64,000 bases of DNA, taken from contig NZ_NGVR01000029.1 in assembly GCF_002777965.1 (NCBI RefSeq), forward strand, positions 1-64,000. The letters run 5' to 3'. A model generated the notes under the pieces. The model worked only from the letters and a program-made list of their open reading frames with translations. It was not told the DNA's origin and did not search any database. This document shows, piece after piece, positions 24,788 through 34,186 of this stretch (positions are counted from its first letter, which is position 1; the number at the start of each line of letters is the position of its first letter). Origin of the DNA: Proteus columbae. Its GTDB lineage: Bacteria > Pseudomonadota > Gammaproteobacteria > Enterobacterales > Enterobacteriaceae. The translations under genes were made by a program, and so were the position numbers.

Positions 24788-26410
24788 ATGAATATCGAAA
24801 CAAAAGAAGAACGTTTACAAAAAATTCTACAAGGTGAGAAAGGTGCAATAGCACTGACACCACCTATCTATGGCGCTCATGTTCAATCTGTTATTGATGC
24901 TGATGTGGATATTAAATTCAATCAGATAAAATCATCTCCTGATGATCCTGACAACGAAGTAAAACTGAATCGAGTTATTAAATATGAGGTAGTTGTAACG
25001 GGAATTAATCTACGTTTGGCTGAATGGCGTACCAGTCCGAAAGGCATTTTAATTTTACCCAACAACAAAGATGTCTACACCACAATAGTGGATAACAGCA
25101 AAACAGAAATTTCTTTAACGGGTAATCGAAGTGGTGTGGCATCATTACAATTAATCTTAAAAGATGAAGATGATGAAAATATTGTTTATTACGCAACACC
25201 GATACAAATTCGTGTTACCCCGCCTAAAACCAATCCTAACACTGACTGTTCATCGACGAATTGTGAAAAATTTGATGACTTGTTGACGATACGCTCAGAA
25301 TCTATGCAATGGCCAAGTCAGTGGGAAAGTGTTTCTAAAAGTTTTGTGGTACATCTTCAAGATAAAGAAGGTGAAGATGTTCAAAATAAAGAGGTTAAAT
25401 TAACTTACGATGTGGAGAATAGTACATTAGCTGTTGAGCCAGAAATTTATAATGCAGATGGCGAGAAAATTAATATTGGTAAAACTAACAAATACGGTAT
25501 TGCAAATTTTAAAGTCAAATTTAAAAAGAGTGAACCTAAACAAGTCGCTATATTCCATGCTGAAACGGAAAATAGCGAAGATCCAACGAAACCAATTAAA
25601 TCAAGAGATTATTATGTTGAAATGACAACGGAGAAATTACCTTCTCCTAAAGTGCCTGCAACATTAAATGGTATTCTCAGTTATCATAGTGAGAATTATT
25701 GCGTTAACGCGAATCTCATTTTAGGTCGTGATATTAGTGAAAGCACACAAGTTGGTTTTTATTTTAACGATCAACTTAAGATGCTGCCATGTACTGATAA
25801 ATCAGCCGTTTCTGTGAAATTAGAAAATCAGTCATTAACAAATGGCATTCATTACATTTCTTTCTTCACTGTTGATATCTTTGATAATATCTGTTTTTCT
25901 CGACGTGAGCGTATTATTGTTGATAACTCTTTAACTGGAGAATGCAGTAAGCAAATTAAAAATATTGCGCCTAAGCCTTGCATTAGTGTCACTATTCCTC
26001 AGATTTGCGATCGCTACTTTAATTCTGTCAATATTAGGCTTGTTCCTTCTTTATGTTTACAAATTAAAAACCGCGTAGCGAAAATGAATATCCAAAAAAT
26101 GGTTATCATCTTTAATGGCTATTCTAAGGTAAATAGTAGTGAAAGAACGTTGGTATATCGCTCAACATTAGAAATCTTCGCTGATGATCCTCGTTTAGGT
26201 AATTTCTTACACGATACAACACCTAATAACGATCCTATTAATATGGTTGAAATCATTGAACCTGCATTAGAGAGTATTTTGGCTGATGCATTGCCTAATA
26301 TTGAAGTAGGGCAACTCGGTATTCAGGTGATGGTATTTGAAAAAACAGGAAATTGTTACCTTTGCGGAGAAAATATGTATACGGTATCTCTGCGCTTACC
26401 TTGTGCTTAA
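24788..26410 (+). CDS. 540-aa Cys-rich protein with an Ig-like domain
   Basis: I do not recognise the whole protein. It lacks a signal peptide or membrane helix. Residues about 180-275 look like a bacterial Ig-like (Big-1/invasin) domain: VVHLQDKEGEDVQNKEVKLTY, then TNKYGIANFKVKF. The remainder is beta-rich. More than ten cysteines are present, some in pairs (NTDCSSTNC, GNCYLCGEN), which is unusual for a cytoplasmic protein without zinc motifs. The end reads YTVSLRLPCA. AAAGGA precedes the ATG by 9 nt. The gene is monocistronic with a terminator, and CRP-dependent expression is likely. It could be a secreted protein using a signal-less route. Confidence 0.75.
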   Translation: MNIETKEERLQKILQGEKGAIALTPPIYGAHVQSVIDADVDIKFNQIKSSPDDPDNEVKLNRVIKYEVVVTGINLRLAEWRTSPKGILILPNNKDVYTTIVDNSKTEISLTGNRSGVASLQLILKDEDDENIVYYATPIQIRVTPPKTNPNTDCSSTNCEKFDDLLTIRSESMQWPSQWESVSKSFVVHLQDKEGEDVQNKEVKLTYDVENSTLAVEPEIYNADGEKINIGKTNKYGIANFKVKFKKSEPKQVAIFHAETENSEDPTKPIKSRDYYVEMTTEKLPSPKVPATLNGILSYHSENYCVNANLILGRDISESTQVGFYFNDQLKMLPCTDKSAVSVKLENQSLTNGIHYISFFTVDIFDNICFSRRERIIVDNSLTGECSKQIKNIAPKPCISVTIPQICDRYFNSVNIRLVPSLCLQIKNRVAKMNIQKMVIIFNGYSKVNSSERTLVYRSTLEIFADDPRLGNFLHDTTPNNDPINMVEIIEPALESILADALPNIEVGQLGIQVMVFEKTGNCYLCGENMYTVSLRLPCA

Positions 26411-26435
26411 TGCCAATCTATTTTGCTTTCTACTT

Positions 26436-26458
26436 AAGAGCCACCTTGTGTGGCTCTT
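26436..26458 (+). terminator. terminator of the Ig-like gene
   Basis: AAGAGCCAC / GTGGCTCTT stem with a CTTGT loop. Confidence 0.8.
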
Positions 26459-26501
26459 TGTCTATATTTTATTAATAAGATTATTATCACTAAATAATCA
26501 A

Positions 26502-27086
26502 TTAATGAGTCATTCGTTTTATCGCACTTGTTATCGATAAAATGGTGATAGAGCTTAAGATAAGTTGTATACCAATTAACGCCATGACGAGTGCTACTGA
26601 CGTTTCAGGGCCAAAAGCAATTAAGAAATAGGCGATAACTAAGTCTAAAAATCCTACTAATATATTGAACCAGCCATAAAAATTATCTTTAATTTGTTTG
26701 AAACCAACATTTAGGCGCAATATGCCAGCAAAAATAAATAAAAAGCCGATAAAAAAGGCGAGACTAAGCATACCTTTTAGTGGATCAGTGATAAAAATAT
26801 AGCCAAGCAGAAGATAAATAAAACCCGCTAATAACGTAATCAGCATTGACCAACCAGAAGATACTTGAGCATTAAAACCACCAATAATGCTGGATATCGC
26901 ACAGGCAAAAAATACAACGCCGAGTAATACACTGATAACAATGCCAGAAGAAAGAGGGTTAATAATACAGATAAAACCTGCAATAAAGCCCAACGTGGCA
27001 ATAACAGTCATTAAAGTACATTGTTTTTTAACCAGTTTCTCTGTTAGCTGAGATAAATTATTTTTATTAATATCTAACATAGCCAC
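26502..27086 (-). CDS. hdeD: HdeD-family acid-resistance membrane protein
   Basis: A 194-aa protein with six hydrophobic segments, matching HdeD (internal PxSSGIVISVLLGVVFF, LAGFIYLLLGYIFITDP, and NILVGFLDLVIAYF followed by ALIGIQLILSS). In E. coli HdeD supports acid resistance at high cell density. Here it stands alone, without hdeAB next to it. The role is inferred from the family. Confidence 0.85.
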   Translation of the reverse strand: MAMLDINKNNLSQLTEKLVKKQCTLMTVIATLGFIAGFICIINPLSSGIVISVLLGVVFFACAISSIIGGFNAQVSSGWSMLITLLAGFIYLLLGYIFITDPLKGMLSLAFFIGFLFIFAGILRLNVGFKQIKDNFYGWFNILVGFLDLVIAYFLIAFGPETSVALVMALIGIQLILSSITILSITSAIKRMTH

Positions 27087-27272
27087 CTCTTATCCTTATA
27101 TTTGGTACATAAGTTAAATTATAGCAATTTTTGCTTATATAACATGACTTAGTTACATAAAACTATAATTAAAAAAAGGTAGGGGTGGAGGGAGCACCTT
27201 TAAAATAGAAAACTGAAGGAGTAAGGTAGTGGATTGAGATAGATTGTTAATAAAATTTATAACGGAGGTAAA

Positions 27273-28127
27273 ATGTCTGATATCGTATATTTAGACAGTC
27301 ACTTTGTACCTAAAGAGCAGGCTAAAATATCTGTTTTTGACCGTGGTTTTTTATTTGCAGATGCCGTTTATGAAGTTACTGCTGTTATTGATGATCAGCT
27401 CATTGACTTTAATGGGCATTTTCAACGCTTACAGCGTTCATGCAAAGAATTAGGTCTATCGCTTCCCATTACCAAAGAGTTGCTAATTGATGTTCATCAT
27501 CAACTTATCGAAAAGAATAATCTTCATGAAGGGCTCATTTATTTACAAATAACACGAGGTGCTAATCCCTCTCGTTCTTTTGATTTTCCATCTTCATCTG
27601 TTCCTTCCACAATAGTTGCCTTTGTACAACATTCAACAGTTGTTAATCATCCTAATGCAAAAAAAGGGATTTCAGTAATTAGTGTTGACGATATTCGCTG
27701 GCAACGTTGCGATATTAAAACAGTGGCATTATTAGCGGCGTGCCTAGCAAAACACCATGCACATCAACAAGGTGCTGACGATGCTATTTTAATTAAAGAT
27801 GGCTATATAACAGAAGGCAGTTCAAGTAACTTTTTTATTGTTAATCATGATAATGAAATTATTACACGGCCGTTAAGTCAGGATATTTTACCCGGTATTA
27901 CACGCCAAGCGATTATTCAATTAGCGCAAGAAGAAGGGCTTAAAATAACAGAACGCCGATTTACACTTGATGAAGCGAAAAAAGCAAAAGAAGCTTTTAT
28001 TAGCTCAGCGACTACATTAATTTGGCCAGTTATTTCAATTGATAATGAAGATATAAATCAGGGAGCTGTTGGGCATTTATCTCAACGGTTACGAGAGATC
28101 TACCTTGATAAAGCACTTAAAAAATAA
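27273..28127 (+). CDS. dat: D-amino-acid transaminase (PLP class IV)
   Basis: A 284-aa protein of fold-type IV. It has SVFDRGFLFADAVYEV near the start, the PLP lysine in RCDIKTVALLAACL, and the class-IV signature in ITEGSSSNFFIV with ITRPLSQDILPGITRQ. It interconverts D-alanine and 2-oxoglutarate with pyruvate and D-glutamate, giving D-amino acids for peptidoglycan. GGAGGT is placed 4-5 nt before the ATG. E. coli lacks this gene, but many Proteus-like genomes carry it. A branched-chain or 4-amino-4-deoxychorismate role is less likely. Confidence 0.87.
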   Translation: MSDIVYLDSHFVPKEQAKISVFDRGFLFADAVYEVTAVIDDQLIDFNGHFQRLQRSCKELGLSLPITKELLIDVHHQLIEKNNLHEGLIYLQITRGANPSRSFDFPSSSVPSTIVAFVQHSTVVNHPNAKKGISVISVDDIRWQRCDIKTVALLAACLAKHHAHQQGADDAILIKDGYITEGSSSNFFIVNHDNEIITRPLSQDILPGITRQAIIQLAQEEGLKITERRFTLDEAKKAKEAFISSATTLIWPVISIDNEDINQGAVGHLSQRLREIYLDKALKK

Positions 28128-28237
28128 TTGTCTAGACAGACATCCTTTATCAAATTTATCGCACTGCTTTCAGATTTTTATTGCAATATAGCAGTGCGGT
28201 AAATTTACCATTCACTATGTTAATTCGTTTTACTGTG

Positions 28238-28798
28238 TTAATTATGATGTTCAATAATCATGACAGCAGTTGTGTCTGACTCTAAAGCTCGTAATACATG
28301 AGTGACATCACCGGGATAGCAAATATAATCACCAGCTTGTAATTCTTGTTGATTATCTAAAGTACCTACTATTGCGCTTCCACTAATAATAATAATATGT
28401 TCAGTCACATTTTTACTGTGAGGATCAGAGACTCTATCTTTCCCGGGTTGTGCAATTACGGTGTATATATCGCGTTTTGCGCCTACAGGACAGGATGAAA
28501 GTAAAAAAGCATGATAGTACGCTTTTTCTGCACTAATTTTAAAGCCATCACCTTTACGGATCACCTTAACTTCAGGTTGTGGCGCTGAAATAAGTTGAGA
28601 AAAAGGAATATTTAACGCAACACAAATTGCCCAAAGTGTTTCAATACTTGGATTCCCTTGTCCCGCTTCTAATTGAGATAATGTTGATTTTGCAACACCC
28701 GCTCGTCTTGCTATTTCAGCAAGAGAAAGACCTGCTTTTTTTCTTTCTCTAGCCAGTGCTTGAGAAATAATTTCAATAGGCGCACAAGGCGATGGCAT
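28238..28798 (-). CDS. XRE-cupin regulator divergent from azlCD
   Basis: About 186 aa. An N-terminal XRE helix-turn-helix (LSLAEIARRAGVAKSTLSQLE, about 20-60) is joined to a C-terminal cupin (ELQAGDYICYPGDVTHVLRAL). Such proteins sense small ligands, often amino acids or polyamines, and regulate a neighbouring transporter. It is divergent from azlCD, with a palindrome between them, so it likely controls that exporter and itself. An ATG at 28798 has AAGGA 7 nt upstream. A TTG at 28813 is less likely. Confidence 0.88.
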   Translation of the reverse strand: MPSPCAPIEIISQALARERKKAGLSLAEIARRAGVAKSTLSQLEAGQGNPSIETLWAICVALNIPFSQLISAPQPEVKVIRKGDGFKISAEKAYYHAFLLSSCPVGAKRDIYTVIAQPGKDRVSDPHSKNVTEHIIIISGSAIVGTLDNQQELQAGDYICYPGDVTHVLRALESDTTAVMIIEHHN

Positions 28799-28836
28799 CA
28801 TAGCTTCCTTCAAAAATCATCTTGCAAAAAAATAAA

Positions 28837-28856
28837 TCGTTCAACATAATGAACGA
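28837..28856. promoter_or_regulatory. operator palindrome between XRE-cupin and azlC
   Basis: TCGTTCA-ACATAA-TGAACGA has perfect 7-bp arms. A further related half-site GGTTCGAT follows at 28859-28866. It is the likely binding site of the XRE-cupin protein. Confidence 0.7.
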
Positions 28857-28883
28857 ATGGTTCGATAAAAAATACTACATTCT

Positions 28884-29546
28884 ATGCAAATTAACAGTCG
28901 TCTTGATAATAACGTACTTAGAGATATTGTGCTTGTTTCATTAGCTGATGGTATCGTTGGTATCTCTTATGGTGCGTTAGCTCATACACAGGGTTTTGAT
29001 TTTTGGGTGCCATTGGTGTTATCCATTTTTGTTTTAGCGGGCGCTTCTGAATTTCTTTTTATTGGCGTTGTGGCGATGGGAGGAAGTGCAATATATGCTG
29101 CTCTTGCGGGATTAATGGTCAATGCACGACATATTCCTTTTAGTATGGCAGTAAAGGATTTACCGGGAAAAGGGCTTAAATCATTATTAGGTTTTCATAT
29201 ATTAAATGATGAAAGTGTTGTATTTGGTTTATCTCAACGTACCGCTGAACAAAATAAATTAGCGTTTTGGGCTTGTGGCTTAGGCATTTTACTTGTTTGG
29301 CCTCTGGGAACCATGCTCGGTGTGTACTTAGGATCATTTATTGTAGATATAAAGATGTTAGGGCTAGATGCAATGTTTCCCGCTATTATTCTTGCATTAA
29401 GTTTACCAGCATTAAAAAATAAACTAACACGTCATGCAGCAATAATAGGGAGCATTATTGCACTTGCAACCACATTATTCCTCCCCGCAGGGATCCCCGT
29501 TTTATTATCGCTACTAGGCGTACTGTTTGTGATAAGGAAAATATAA
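28884..29546 (+). CDS. azlC: AzlC-family branched-chain amino acid exporter, large subunit
   Basis: A 220-aa membrane protein with the AzlC pattern (SLADGIVGISYGALA, GASEFLFIGVVAMGGS, GLMVNARHIPFSMAV). With the small AzlD subunit it exports branched-chain amino acids or analogues. No clear ribosome site precedes the ATG, so it may have a short or absent leader. The stop overlaps the azlD start (TAATG). Confidence 0.88.
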   Translation: MQINSRLDNNVLRDIVLVSLADGIVGISYGALAHTQGFDFWVPLVLSIFVLAGASEFLFIGVVAMGGSAIYAALAGLMVNARHIPFSMAVKDLPGKGLKSLLGFHILNDESVVFGLSQRTAEQNKLAFWACGLGILLVWPLGTMLGVYLGSFIVDIKMLGLDAMFPAIILALSLPALKNKLTRHAAIIGSIIALATTLFLPAGIPVLLSLLGVLFVIRKI

Positions 29547-29872
29547 TGTCCACGGCTTCTATTATTACAGGAATTATTATTCTTGCTGTTGGTACATACG
29601 CCATGCGTCTTTCCGGAATATTACTTAATAATAAAGCGGGGGTGTCAGAGAGGGTTAAAGAGCTTCTCTCATTATCGGCGATTGTTATTTTGTTTTCGGT
29701 GGCGATGACATCGACATTTTTTGATGGCGACCAACTTGCTGATATTTCAAAAATTATGGGTGTTGGTGTCGCAGGCATACTTACTTGGCAGAAAAAACCT
29801 TTCATTATGATTGTGCTTAGTGCCGCAATCGTAACAGCAGGTCTACGCGGGTTAATTAATCTTTGGGGATAA
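29546..29872 (+). CDS. azlD: AzlD-family small exporter subunit
   Basis: A 108-aa hydrophobic protein with about four membrane segments, overlapping azlC by 1 bp. The pattern (GTYAMRLSGILL and later GVAGILTWQKKPFIMIVLSAA) fits AzlD. It is the required partner of AzlC. A terminator follows. Confidence 0.87.
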   Translation: MSTASIITGIIILAVGTYAMRLSGILLNNKAGVSERVKELLSLSAIVILFSVAMTSTFFDGDQLADISKIMGVGVAGILTWQKKPFIMIVLSAAIVTAGLRGLINLWG

Positions 29873-29903
29873 CATCCTATAGCGCTTCATCGCGATAAAA
29901 TAT

Positions 29904-29927
29904 AAAGGAGGCACAATTACCTCCTTC
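29904..29927. terminator. terminator between azlD and the two-component operon
   Basis: AAGGAGG / CCTCCTT arms with an 8-nt loop between converging genes. Confidence 0.7.
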
Positions 29928-29954
29928 TATTTTGGGATCTCAGTTTTCTATCTA

Positions 29955-31358
29955 TTAATCGCTGTCTGATAATTTAGCTTCTAAAGGTAGAACAATAATA
30001 AAACCAATCCCTTTATTATTCAGCCCTTCAGTAACAATTAGCGATGCTTGAATTTTATTGGCGAGATTTTGTGCAATAGATAAACCTAAGCCGCTGCCTG
30101 TTTCGTTAGAGCCCGGAACGCGATAAAAACGTGAAAATAGAACATTGATATGTTCTTTTGCGACACCTGGGCCATTATCACGCACGATAACATGTATCCC
30201 TTCGGCGTATCGATTCTCAATAGTTACCTCAACTTGACTACCGTTAGGGCAATATTTAATGGCATTATCAAGCAGATTATTAAATATAGAGAGTAAAGCC
30301 TGTTTATCGGTTTTAAGTATTAAAGTTTGGCCTTCATTAAGTGATAACTCAATATTTTTAGTAATCGCATAAGGAACGCGTTGTGCTATTGCATTCCCAA
30401 TGACGTTATAGATATCAAGAGATTCTATTTTTAATGGGAAGTCGTCACATTCTAATCGCGCTAAATCAATTAATTGATGAGAAAGAGCGGCTGCTCTATC
30501 AAGAGATTGTTTCATATCATCAATAATTTCTTCACGCTCTTGCTGATCATTGACTAAAGAGAGCAGGTGTAATTGAGCAATAACCGCAGCTATTGGTGTT
30601 CTTAATTCATGAGCGGCATCTGCCATAAATTGTTTTTCACGAATATTAGCCGCGTCAATTCTGGCCATTAATTGGTTTAGTTCTTTAAAGATCGGGCGAA
30701 TTTCTTTAAATTGCTGACCGACATTGATGGGTGTTAAATTACGTGGTTTGCGATTAGAAATAAGTTCCGCAGCTTGTCTTAAAGGGCGTAAACTAAAATA
30801 AGCAGTAATTAAGATTGCAAAAATAACAGTCGCGAGAATAAATAGGAAAGGAACAAAGGTACCTTCAACAGGGTTACCAATAACATGGCCTCTATCTTCA
30901 ACTGATTCACCAATAAACACTTTTATTTTGTGTTTTTCTCCCCAGCTAAAAGAGAGTATCCACTTTTCACCTGCGACAGACACTTTTTCTGATGCTAATG
31001 AAAGTACTCTTGTCGGTATGGGTAATTCAGGACGATTAGTATAAATCAGAGTATTATTTTCATCTAAGGCAATAAACCACGGTAGATATTGTAGTTCATC
31101 ATCTTCACCATTAAGCATGGCGTCGATATACATACCTTGTAAATTATGAGCGACTTCTTTGAGGACTTCAGGTTGGTCAGCAACAATCTCTAAGGTATTA
31201 GCAAAACCCTCAGCAATAATTTCTTGTTGTTGGTTATAAACTTTTTCGAACTCAGCAAGATAATCAAATTGTATCCAAGCTAACCAAACACCCCAAAGCA
31301 TAACAATGGAGATAATCTGAAGGACAATGGTATAAATAAAGAAGGAGCGGATCTTCAT
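29955..31358 (-). CDS. sensor histidine kinase, QseC/PmrB-like
   Basis: A 467-aa kinase with two membrane helices (about 5-28 and 170-192) around a periplasmic sensor, a HAMP region, an H-box (FMADAAHELRTPIAAV), an N-box (LDNAIKYCP) and G-boxes (VRDNGPGV, GSGLGLSIAQNLA). It abuts the response regulator gene without a gap. It resembles QseC, but the periplasmic part is not distinctive enough to name the signal. Confidence 0.88.
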   Translation of the reverse strand: MKIRSFFIYTIVLQIISIVMLWGVWLAWIQFDYLAEFEKVYNQQQEIIAEGFANTLEIVADQPEVLKEVAHNLQGMYIDAMLNGEDDELQYLPWFIALDENNTLIYTNRPELPIPTRVLSLASEKVSVAGEKWILSFSWGEKHKIKVFIGESVEDRGHVIGNPVEGTFVPFLFILATVIFAILITAYFSLRPLRQAAELISNRKPRNLTPINVGQQFKEIRPIFKELNQLMARIDAANIREKQFMADAAHELRTPIAAVIAQLHLLSLVNDQQEREEIIDDMKQSLDRAAALSHQLIDLARLECDDFPLKIESLDIYNVIGNAIAQRVPYAITKNIELSLNEGQTLILKTDKQALLSIFNNLLDNAIKYCPNGSQVEVTIENRYAEGIHVIVRDNGPGVAKEHINVLFSRFYRVPGSNETGSGLGLSIAQNLANKIQASLIVTEGLNNKGIGFIIVLPLEAKLSDSD

Positions 31359-32024
31359 TTAATTAGTTTCTTTTTTTAATAAATAACCTACGCCACGAAC
31401 CGTGATAATGCGTTCTTTGCCTATTTTTCTTCGTAAATTATGCATATGCACTTCAAGGGAATTGCTCTCAATTTTATCATCTAAACCAAATAAACGCTGT
31501 TCTAATTCTGATTTACGTACCACATTGTCAGTATTACGCATTAATTCATATAATAATTGGTATTCTTTACCTGATAATAAAAGCAATTCGTCATTTAAAG
31601 TGACTTGATGGTTTGCTGGATTAAGTTGTAAATTGCCAATAGACCATATTTGTGAAGAGAAACCGGCCATTCTGCGACTCACTGCTTTTACTCGAGAAAT
31701 AAGTTCAGGCATAGCAAAGGGCTTTGGTAAAAAATCATCGGCACCTGAATCTAATGTTTGTACTAAATTATCAATTTGAGTGCGGGCAGTTAAAATAATA
31801 ATCGGGATTTTCTCGCCACTTTTTCTGAGTGCAATCAGTTCATCTTGCCCATCACCATCAGGAAGACCTAAATCTAATAGCATTAAATCGAAAGGGCGCT
31901 GTTTTAATTGAACGCGAGCATCCGCAAGCAATCTGACCCAGCATGGTTGAAAACCCGCAATTTCAAGTCCGCGACAAAGCGCTTTACCGAGTTGTAAATC
32001 GTCTTCAACTAATAAAATATTCAT
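31359..32024 (-). CDS. OmpR-family response regulator, QseB-like
   Basis: A 221-aa protein with a receiver domain (acidic pair in LLVEDDLQ, phospho-Asp in LMLLDLGLPDGDG, Lys in LPKPFAMPEL) and a winged-helix output domain (LSGKEYQLLYELM, SNSLEVHMHNLRRKIG, TVRGVGYLL). It is cotranscribed with the kinase downstream. Confidence 0.9.
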   Translation of the reverse strand: MNILLVEDDLQLGKALCRGLEIAGFQPCWVRLLADARVQLKQRPFDLMLLDLGLPDGDGQDELIALRKSGEKIPIIILTARTQIDNLVQTLDSGADDFLPKPFAMPELISRVKAVSRRMAGFSSQIWSIGNLQLNPANHQVTLNDELLLLSGKEYQLLYELMRNTDNVVRKSELEQRLFGLDDKIESNSLEVHMHNLRRKIGKERIITVRGVGYLLKKETN

Positions 32025-32711
32025 AATAATACCTACCTAAAATCGTCTTAAGAAAGTATAAGAGCCAAATAAAAATTGAGCAATATAATAAAATGTAAAG
32101 CAAGGTTTGATTAATCAACTCTTAATGTAAGATAAATTTTTATTTAATACGTTTTAATAAAAATAAATGACTAGGATTTTTAGGAATAAATTGAGATAAG
32201 TATGCTATTTATTTAATTTTTATCACATTAAGGCATTTAATGTTAACTTTAAAGATTTATTTTAGATAAAATTAGTGAGGTTAACCTAATATAGATAATA
32301 AATATCTCACTCTATTATGCTAAGGTAACTTAAATGCTTTATTTAAGATGCTTTAGATTTAAAAGTAAAACCTATTAAAAATCAAAGTTCAATAAATAAG
32401 GTTTCATATTTAAAATAATATAAATATAAAATGTTGATTTCATTGGATAATATAACCATCAAATCGATGTCTTATTCTTTTATTGAAAATAGATAACTGT
32501 TTTAATATATCCCTGTTGTGCAACATTTTTATTAGATTTAAATTATTTACTCTATTGATCTATACTCTGCAGTAAAATTTAACCACTTGAAAGGACTTGG
32601 ATTTTCAATAAAAGGAATTTACATGAAACGAGATGGTGTTATTTAGTATAAATTAAATCATTCTGTGTCAGAAATGCTCCCAACCCTCTGGGAGCATTTC
32701 ACATGATGCAA
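32025..32711. other. AT-rich intergenic region with a possible short transcript
   Basis: No gene of normal size. The first 540 bp are very AT-rich and hold the two-component promoter region. The last 140 bp carry a -10-like TATACT, a 7-codon frame and a 12-bp hairpin, listed separately. Confidence 0.6.
32573..32703 (+). ncRNA. candidate short transcript with a 7-codon frame
   Basis: TATACT (32561-32566) is a perfect -10 with a weak -35. About 50 nt later AAAGGA leads to ATG at 32623 and the frame MKRDGVI (stop at 32646). A perfect 12-bp hairpin follows (arms 32671-32682 and 32689-32700). The T tail is short. It may be a small RNA, a small peptide gene, or only the terminator of the facing gene. 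Confidence 0.3.
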
Positions 32712-33443
32712 TTACTTACAAAGTGAGTTATCCCACAGCATTAAGTTAAGTGGTAAATTTAATGGCGCCACTAATTCATTCACCGTAGTTTGAAGCTCTG
32801 TTTTTGCTTGGGTCAGTCTTTGTTTATCTCTATCAGGAATAAAGTTATCTTTTGCTGGTAAATCATCTAATGTGTACTCTTCCACCAAAACGCCATTAGC
32901 CCACCGTTGAAATAGCCAATAACTTTCTGGCATTAGTGTATATTTTGTACCATCAATAATTGTTGTTTTATCTTCCTGATAACGAACAGAAATAAGCTGA
33001 TTTGCAACATTATCCCAGATCCAACCTTTGTATGTTCCATCCTCTAGTCGGTTTATCGACCAATGCATATCATCAGGTTGATAAAAATAGAGCTCAGTTA
33101 ATACAACATAAGGTGTGGTTTTTGTTGATAATGAGGCTTGAATAAGACCATTAGTAAAATAAGAAATATAAAGTATTTTATTATCAATGTTCAGTTCAAT
33201 ACTGCAAGTATCCCAATGAGTTACTGTTAAACCTTCTTTAGCTGGTTTTTCTGGAATGGAGAACACCTCATCTGTTGCATCATCTTCTGCTGGTGGGTAG
33301 TAATGACCAGTAATATATTCACCATTATTGCCATAGAAGTGCCATGTCGCTAAAGGTAAGCTTTTAAAATACTTATTAATGGTCAAAAAAGAGATCAGTG
33401 CAATCGTCAAAAAAAGAAATATAAATCGTATTTTTTTAGCCAT
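32712..33443 (-). CDS. membrane-anchored protein of unknown function
   Basis: This 243-aa protein has one N-terminal hydrophobic helix (about 6-23) with basic residues before it, then a beta-rich periplasmic part (WHFYGNNGEYITGHYYPP, DGTYKGWIWDN, ESYWLFQRWANGVLVEEY) and a helical C-terminus. There is no lipobox. I do not recognise the family. It is monocistronic. Confidence 0.75.
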   Translation of the reverse strand: MAKKIRFIFLFLTIALISFLTINKYFKSLPLATWHFYGNNGEYITGHYYPPAEDDATDEVFSIPEKPAKEGLTVTHWDTCSIELNIDNKILYISYFTNGLIQASLSTKTTPYVVLTELYFYQPDDMHWSINRLEDGTYKGWIWDNVANQLISVRYQEDKTTIIDGTKYTLMPESYWLFQRWANGVLVEEYTLDDLPAKDNFIPDRDKQRLTQAKTELQTTVNELVAPLNLPLNLMLWDNSLCK

Positions 33444-33605
33444 TTTAATTAATTGCCTATTTTCCGTTTGCTGATTAGGATTCTATAAATTCATAGAAAT
33501 AAAAGCGAGACATTTAATTAATAAACGTAATATACTTTCCCGTAATTAAGATAATAAGTGCACTTTAACGATCTTAAGATAAATACTTAGATAAGGATGT
33601 TCTTC

Positions 33606-33944
33606 ATGATTAAAAATAAAGTACTCGCTGCGCATTATTTTTTAAAAGAAATGGACAATGATAATTATTATCCCTCACACCTTGTAAAAAAAGGGCAAGA
33701 TTTATTAAAAGCGCTTTGTGTAAAAATAGAAGCAACTTCACCTAAAAATTTGGCAGAACTTTATATTTTAACGCAAGAAACAACAGATCAATTTAATGAG
33801 TTAGCTGAAGAATTTTATGAAGAAAATAGTGAAATTGAAACAGTAGCAAGAGAGTGCATTGCTGAGGATTTTTGCGTTATTGCTGATGAATATGGTTTTG
33901 AAGATGCTGATATAGAAGAGTTAATTGCAACACGAGATTGGTAG
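33606..33944 (+). CDS. DUF5713 family protein
   Basis: About 112 aa, acidic and helical: HYFLKEMDNDNYYPSHLVKKG, then ETTDQFNELAEEFYEENSEIET and EDFCVIADEYGFEDADIEELI. This matches the DUF5713 family of unknown function. The ATG at 33606 is preferred because AAGG at 33593-33596 is next to the earlier ATG (33597) but well spaced from this one. Confidence 0.82.
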   Translation: MIKNKVLAAHYFLKEMDNDNYYPSHLVKKGQDLLKALCVKIEATSPKNLAELYILTQETTDQFNELAEEFYEENSEIETVARECIAEDFCVIADEYGFEDADIEELIATRDW

Positions 33945-34016
33945 AAAAATGATGAGAAAACCATATCGTGTTTTCTCATTCTTCACTTATCTTAATTTAT
34001 CAATTATCACCTAAAT

Positions 34017-34063
34017 GATAATGAGAATAATTTTGTTGACAAAGAAATATTTATTAATAAACT
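34017..34063 (+). promoter_or_regulatory. Fur-like box and promoter of the DUF2798 gene
   Basis: Bases 34017-34035 match the 19-bp Fur consensus GATAATGATAATCATTATC at 15 positions. TTGACA follows at 34036-34041, with TAAACT at 34058-34063 (16-bp spacer) as a possible -10. Iron-dependent control is inferred. Confidence 0.45.
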
Positions 34064-34186
34064 AGCTCTCAGTTTGGTCAAAAAGACTCGTAAGCGTTTA
34101 CGTTAATCAACGCATATAACTTTTTTTAGCCTGTTGTATTGGCAGTTATGTGCTGTTGTACAATCGTATTATTGGAGTCTTTATCT

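Noticed and set aside
24640..24837. 65-codon hydrophobic frame before the Ig-like gene
   Set aside because: The ribosome site is 2 nt from the ATG, the hydrophobicity can come from T-rich sequence, and it overlaps the real start of the next gene.
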